Positions 63,007 to 64,000 of a stretch of DNA of 64,000 nucleotides are shown here, piece by piece. This DNA is from Roseibium sp. HPY-6. Lineage in GTDB: Bacteria > Pseudomonadota > Alphaproteobacteria > Rhizobiales > Stappiaceae. Both the position numbers and the translations under genes were made by a program. The notes beneath the pieces are model-generated. The model worked only from the letters and a program-made list of their open reading frames with translations, was not told the origin of the DNA and searched no databases. Every line of letters starts with the position of its first letter. Position 1 is the stretch's first letter. Where the stretch lies: positions 1,240,001-1,304,000 of the forward strand of contig NZ_JBEWCD010000002.1 of assembly GCF_040530035.1 (NCBI RefSeq), in the 5' to 3' direction.

Positions 63007-64000
63007 ATGAAAATTTCACGTATCGCCGCGAGCGCACTGGCGGCGCTGATCCTGCTTTGCCTCGGCTGGGGCGCTCACGCAGATGAGCGCATCCTGAAAT
63101 ATGTCTCCAATATCGAGGTTGCGCAGAACGGCGTCCTGACAGTCACCGAAACGATCACCGCTCGCTCGGAGGCACGCGAGATCCGCCGGGGCATTTTTCG
63201 CGACCTCCCGTTGACAGCGATCGGAGCAAACGGGCGCAGCTACAGGGTTGGTTTCAAACTTCTGGAGGTTCTGCAGGATGGGCGTCCGGCTCCGCATTTT
63301 GTCAGGGACAGTACCGATGGTGTTCGGATTTACGTAGGTGAGGAGAACGTTTTCCTTCAGCCGGGCAACTACACCTATACGATCAAGTACGAAACGGACC
63401 GGCAAATCCGATTCTTTGAGACCGAAGACCAGCTCTATTGGAATGCCACCGGAAACGAGTGGAATTTCCCGATTGACGAGGCCATTGCCCGCGTTGTGCT
63501 GCCATCCGGCGTCAGAGCAACGGAAAATACGGCCTATACCGGTGCCTTCGGCTCGAGAGATCAATTCTATCGGGCAAGCGTGGAGGATGATGGAAACGTA
63601 GTTCTTTTCTCGACCACGCAGTCACTTTTGGCGAATGAAGGGTTCACGATCGTCGTCAACATGCCTGTTGGTTCGGTAGCGCGGCCGACCGGTGCTGAAG
63701 AATTTGAGTATTTTTTGGGCGATTACCGGCTCGAACTGATTGGTGGAACCGGCATTCTACTGGTGTTGTTCTACTATCTCTGGGCATGGCTCAGGGTCGG
63801 TCGCGATCCTGCACGAGGCGTGGTCTTTCCGAGGTTTCAGCCGCCTGCCAATATTTCACCGGCCCTTGCCAAATACATTGAAAACCGTGGCTTTGGAAAT
63901 GACCAGTGGGTAGCGCTTTCAGCCGCATGCCTCAGTCTTGCCGTCAAGAAGCGCCTGAAGCTGGAAGAGGATGGCGGCGACATAAGCTTGAGTCTTCTGC
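63007..64000 (+). CDS. DUF2207 membrane protein (N-terminal part, cut by window edge)
   Basis: Open to the right edge (331 complete codons seen). A signal peptide (about 1-25, [20 protein letters not shown], ending AHA/DE) leads the DUF2207 extracellular domain: [19 protein letters not shown] and [27 protein letters not shown], followed by one transmembrane helix near residue 250 ([18 protein letters not shown]) and [15 protein letters not shown]. It is paired with lemA. Confidence 0.93.
   Translation, partial: MKISRIAASALAALILLCLGWGAHADERILKYVSNIEVAQNGVLTVTETITARSEAREIRRGIFRDLPLTAIGANGRSYRVGFKLLEVLQDGRPAPHFVRDSTDGVRIYVGEENVFLQPGNYTYTIKYETDRQIRFFETEDQLYWNATGNEWNFPIDEAIARVVLPSGVRATENTAYTGAFGSRDQFYRASVEDDGNVVLFSTTQSLLANEGFTIVVNMPVGSVARPTGAEEFEYFLGDYRLELIGGTGILLVLFYYLWAWLRVGRDPARGVVFPRFQPPANISPALAKYIENRGFGNDQWVALSAACLSLAVKKRLKLEEDGGDISLSLL

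Overview
The window reads as a chromosomal segment of an alphaproteobacterium. Three things point there: a CcrM-type GANTC methyltransferase, an F0 operon with two b subunits (atpI-B-E-b'-b) separate from F1, and Irr-type boxes in front of bacterioferritin. The ispH-thrB-rnhA and mutY-dciA-dsbA-smc blocks are typical of Hyphomicrobiales; a marine Stappiaceae member (Roseibium/Labrenzia-like) is my best guess, inferred from gene order and not tested by search. No phage, transposase, CRISPR array, rRNA or tRNA was seen.

Layout. 1-2742: minus-strand block of lipid kinase (cut by the edge), rnhA, thrB and ispH. 2933-4781: a lipoprotein, then a tandem glycine riboswitch reading into gcvH and an OsmC-family gene. 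4868-16612: accessory and stress genes, including a peptidoglycan-binding protein with a caspase-like domain, a MarR/isochorismatase pair, a VWA protein with five Ig-like repeats, divergent GST/MarR and GST/HxlR pairs with visible operators, a hemerythrin protein, and tyrS behind what looks like a tyrosine-codon attenuator. 16659-29483: a 953-residue DyP-type peroxidase, ccrM, a DNA glycosylase, ABC transporter parts, amn, bfr, a fasciclin protein and mutY. 29690-37465: dciA, dsbA, smc and the F0 operon. 37606-50125: oxygenase, rnhB, radical SAM, glutathionyl-hydroquinone reductase, moaB, aminotransferase, ceramidase-like protein, malic enzyme, chorismate mutase and sugar dehydrogenase. 50452-64000: DEAD-box helicase, a probable 6S RNA, a serine hydrolase, an unidentified structured RNA locus, ETF-QO, type-4 UDG, PilZ, S49 protease, MATE, glyQ, lemA and a DUF2207 gene cut by the right edge.

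Most notable: (1) the tyrS leader at 11468-11664 has a short peptide with a Tyr/Phe cluster, an 8-bp antiterminator and a mutually exclusive terminator; (2) a compact structured element at 54126-54255 is closed by a long-range stem and flanked by two convergent terminators; (3) a DUF4166 gene is interrupted by a single in-frame TAG at 13947-13949; (4) the DyP peroxidase is fused to a membrane-anchored N-terminal half; (5) a 6S RNA candidate lies on the minus strand near 51884-52022. Several small or edge genes have no long reading frame and were found by reading the sequence directly.
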